Source: Streptomyces xiamenensis (GTDB taxonomy: Bacteria; Actinomycetota; Actinomycetes; Streptomycetales; Streptomycetaceae). From it: a stretch of DNA of 64,000 bases. The DNA is taken from NCBI RefSeq assembly GCF_000993785.3, contig NZ_CP009922.3:5270001-5334000 (forward strand), read 5' to 3'. Positions 61,884 through 64,000 of the stretch are shown piece after piece (the stretch's first letter is position 1; each line of letters begins with the position of its first letter). The notes beneath the pieces were generated by a model that saw only the letters and a program-made list of their open reading frames with translations, did no database searches and was not told where the DNA came from. The translations under genes were made by a program, and so were the position numbers.

Positions 61884-62866
61884 CAGCTCTCCCTCCCCGA
61901 ACGGCGCAGCAGCGCGATCTGTGCCAGGCCGACGACGAGCATGATGACGAACAGAACGGTCGAGGCGGCCGAGGCGAGCGCGGGCCGGTTCAGCTGGCCC
62001 TGCTGGATCCAGACGTAGTACTCCGGCAGGTAGGTGGAGCCCTCGGGGCCGCCGCTCGTCATCACGTACAGCAGGCCGAACATCGAGGTCAGCATGCCGA
62101 TCATCGTGGTGACGACGACGAACTGGAGGGTGCGGGACAGGCCCGGGACGATCACGTGCCGGATGAGCTGCGGCAGCGACGCCCCGTCGACGCGGGCGGC
62201 GTCCTGGAGTGAGGGGTCCAGGGTGGAGAAGCCGGCCAGGAAGACCACCAGCGCCATCCCGAAGGTCGCCCAGATGTGCACGCCGACGACGGTGAACATG
62301 GCGATATCCGGATCACCGAGCCAGTCGACCGGGCCGATGCCCAGGTGTCCGAGCCCGGAGTTCAGGGGGCCGTCGAAGGCGAGCAGGAGGTTGAAGATCG
62401 CGCCGACGATCACCGGTGAGAGCACGGCCGGGAAGAAGTAGACGCCGCGGTAGAACCGGTGTCCCGGCACGCGCAGGTGGATGAAGGTGGCCAGCAGGCC
62501 GGGGATCGCGACCGCCACCGGCAGCAGCAGTACCAGCAGCCCGACGTTCTCCAGCGCGGTGCGGAAGAGCGGATCCCGCAACAACTCCGCGTAGTTGTCC
62601 AGGCCGACCGGCTGCCCGTCGTGCTCGCCGTCGCCGGTGAAGGAGAAGTTGACGCCCAGGAGCAGCGGGAACAGCCGGAGCGCGAGGATGATCAGGATGG
62701 CCGGCGCGAGCAGGACGTAGGGCGCCAGCCGTTCCGCGCGGCGACCGGTCCCGTACCGCGGCCCACCCTTGCCCGCGGCCGCGCGGCGGGCACCGGCGGC
62801 GCCCGGACGTCCGGTCGGACCGGCCGTGGCCGGGTGAGCCGGGGGCGGCGACCCGTGGACAGGCAC
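61883..62866 (-). CDS. Carbohydrate ABC transporter permease, MalF type
   Basis: A 327-residue membrane protein. A 45-residue Pro/Gly/Arg-rich cytoplasmic start leads to six helices (LAPYVLLAPAILIILALRLF, ENVGLLVLLLPVAVAIPGLL, FTVVGVHIWATFGMALVVFL). The EAA loop is DPSLQDAARVDGASLPQLIR. GTG 62866 is chosen because it lies four bases past the binding-protein stop; the longer frame would run back into that gene. It forms a heterodimer with the MalG-type protein. Confidence 0.9.
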   Translation of the reverse strand: MPVHGSPPPAHPATAGPTGRPGAAGARRAAAGKGGPRYGTGRRAERLAPYVLLAPAILIILALRLFPLLLGVNFSFTGDGEHDGQPVGLDNYAELLRDPLFRTALENVGLLVLLLPVAVAIPGLLATFIHLRVPGHRFYRGVYFFPAVLSPVIVGAIFNLLLAFDGPLNSGLGHLGIGPVDWLGDPDIAMFTVVGVHIWATFGMALVVFLAGFSTLDPSLQDAARVDGASLPQLIRHVIVPGLSRTLQFVVVTTMIGMLTSMFGLLYVMTSGGPEGSTYLPEYYVWIQQGQLNRPALASAASTVLFVIMLVVGLAQIALLRRSGRES

Positions 62867-62870
62867 GGGG

Positions 62871-64000
62871 TCAGCCCGCCCGGTCGGAGTCGGCCAGCTG
62901 CCGCAGCGCGTCATCGACGCCGACCGACCCGCTCAGGAGCTGTTGGGACAACCGCCCCATCAGGTCCAGCGTCCGGGCCGACAGCGCGACATGCAGGGCG
63001 GGCCTGCCGGTCTCGATCTCCCGCACGATGGTGGCCAGGGCGGGTCCGCCACCGGAGACGTCCACCGTGGTGTCCGCGACGATCGCCCCGGCGTCGGCGT
63101 GGAAGGCGGCCAGAGCGTTGGTGGACGTCAGGGAACGGACCAGGTCGGCGGCGAGGTCCGGGTTCTGGGTCCCCTCCGCGACCGCGTACCCGATGCCGCC
63201 GTCGTAGGGCAGGCTGGGAACCGCCCCCTCCGTGAGGACCGGTGCGCGCAGCACGCCGACGTTGTCCTCGCCGAGGAACTCGCCGAACTCCTCCCAGTGA
63301 CCCACGTCCGACATGAGTCCGGCGATGTGGGCGGCGCTGCCGGAGGAGAAGAGGGCCAGGGAGTCGTTGAACAGCGCGGTGGAGTTGACTCCGTCGTTGT
63401 TCAGGCCCGCGCCGTCGACCTCCTGCCAGAGTTCGAAGATCCGGTGTACCCGGGGCGAGGTCCAGTCCCGGTTCCCGGCGATCCAGTCGGCGTACTCCTG
63501 TGGCGGGAGGACGGCCGATCCCAGGGCCGAGAGGAAGAACTGGATGCCGTAGCCCTCCTTGTTCCCCAGGGCGAAGCAGCTGGCCGGGGTCTCCTCCGCG
63601 ATGGTCCGGCAGTCCCCGAGGAACTCCTCCCACGTGGTGGCCGGGTTGTCGGGGTCGAGCCCGGCCTCCTCGTAGAGAGCCTTGTTGTAGTAGATGGGGT
63701 GTCCCTGGAGCGTCACCGGCGCCGCGTAGACGGTGCCGTCCCTGGAGAACGCCTCCCAGCCCGCCAGCCTTTGCAGGTCCTGGGCCACATAGTCGTCAAG
63801 GGGCAGCAGGTCATCCGCCCGCTCCCGGAGTTGGCCGCCACCGTTGAAGAGCATCACATCGGGGCCTTGACCGGTCCGCATGGCCGTGCCGAGCAGGGTG
63901 TAGTACTGGTCGAAGGGCTGTGCCACGAATTCCACGGTCACCTCCGGGTGTCGCTCGGCGAAGTCGGCCTTCGCCTCCCCGATGTAGGCGGCCGCGGCCT
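62871..64000 (-). CDS. Carbohydrate ABC transporter substrate-binding protein, N-terminus cut by window edge
   Basis: The frame is open to the window end, so the signal peptide is outside; 375 residues are visible. It is an extracellular solute-binding family 1 protein: AYIGEAKADFAERHPEVTVE, then QGPDVMLFNGGGQLRERADD, PIYYNKALYEEAGLDPDNPA and TTWEEFLGDCRTIAEE are the classical lobes for oligosaccharide ligands. The C-terminal part has GGIGYAVAEGTQNPDLAADL and LMGRLSQQLLSGSVGVDDAL. It should capture the sugar released by the beta-helix enzyme and deliver it to the two permeases. Confidence 0.92.
   Translation of the reverse strand, partial: AAAAYIGEAKADFAERHPEVTVEFVAQPFDQYYTLLGTAMRTGQGPDVMLFNGGGQLRERADDLLPLDDYVAQDLQRLAGWEAFSRDGTVYAAPVTLQGHPIYYNKALYEEAGLDPDNPATTWEEFLGDCRTIAEETPASCFALGNKEGYGIQFFLSALGSAVLPPQEYADWIAGNRDWTSPRVHRIFELWQEVDGAGLNNDGVNSTALFNDSLALFSSGSAAHIAGLMSDVGHWEEFGEFLGEDNVGVLRAPVLTEGAVPSLPYDGGIGYAVAEGTQNPDLAADLVRSLTSTNALAAFHADAGAIVADTTVDVSGGGPALATIVREIETGRPALHVALSARTLDLMGRLSQQLLSGSVGVDDALRQLADSDRAG

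Overview
The window reads as a Streptomyces or close streptomycete chromosome. It has very high G+C with a strong third-position bias. It carries Streptomyces-type features: a CebR-type TGGGAGCGCTCCCA box, a LAxTG sortase signal, a mycothiol-type ArsC, MDMPI-fold and DUF6126 proteins, an ECF41-type sigma factor, a large hybrid megasynthase with a TTA codon, and CCA-encoding tRNA-Leu.

Layout. 1-2.7 kb: methyltransferase tail, coding-like remnants, a frameshifted AbiJ-NTD3-like gene, a GNAT and an MDMPI-fold protein. 2.8-7.1 kb: a 41-residue proline/glutamate-rich protein, a flavin amine oxidase and a family 2 glycosyltransferase with a modular tail. 7.2-14.35 kb (minus strand): a cobalamin riboswitch followed by six tightly packed genes. 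These are a DUF4430-like surface protein, ECF transporter T, A-A and S components, a LAxTG-anchored alpha/alpha-barrel protein and a free DUF4430 protein. Together they look like a bacterial, split counterpart of intrinsic factor/transcobalamin joined to an uptake system.

14.5-29.2 kb: one 3672-residue synthase (acyl-AMP ligase, ACP, KS, AT, ACP, luciferase-like monooxygenase, C, A, PCP, C) followed by an MFS and an MMPL transporter. The layout resembles mycosubtilin/iturin synthases, but a flavin monooxygenase replaces the aminotransferase. 29.3-33 kb: endonuclease I and metE, the latter with its own cobalamin riboswitch. 33-38.6 kb: DUF6126 protein, an XRE-cupin regulator with a perfect palindromic operator, an ABC exporter, GNAT, ECF sigma factor and DUF3068 protein.

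38.7-47.6 kb: a DeoR-controlled polyol/sugar operon with two FGGY kinases, a 2-hydroxyacid dehydrogenase, a histidine phosphatase and a ribose/xylose-type ABC importer. 47.6-51.9 kb: a CE1 esterase with CBM2 and a GH5 mannanase with CBM2, each behind a CebR-like box. Between them lie a membrane protein and the scar of a deleted alpha/beta hydrolase. 52.0-57.5 kb: tRNA-Leu(GAG), a terminator, an N-terminally truncated nucleotide-sugar dehydrogenase and an arsenic set (arsC, arsR, acr3, second arsR, arsO), arranged like an island at a tRNA 3' end. 57.7-64 kb: a second carbohydrate operon (ABC importer, enolase-superfamily enzyme, secreted beta-helix protein), cut by the window end.

The two most interesting systems are the riboswitch-controlled split transcobalamin-like locus and the monooxygenase-containing PKS-NRPS. 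All calls are by eye from motifs; no database search was run.
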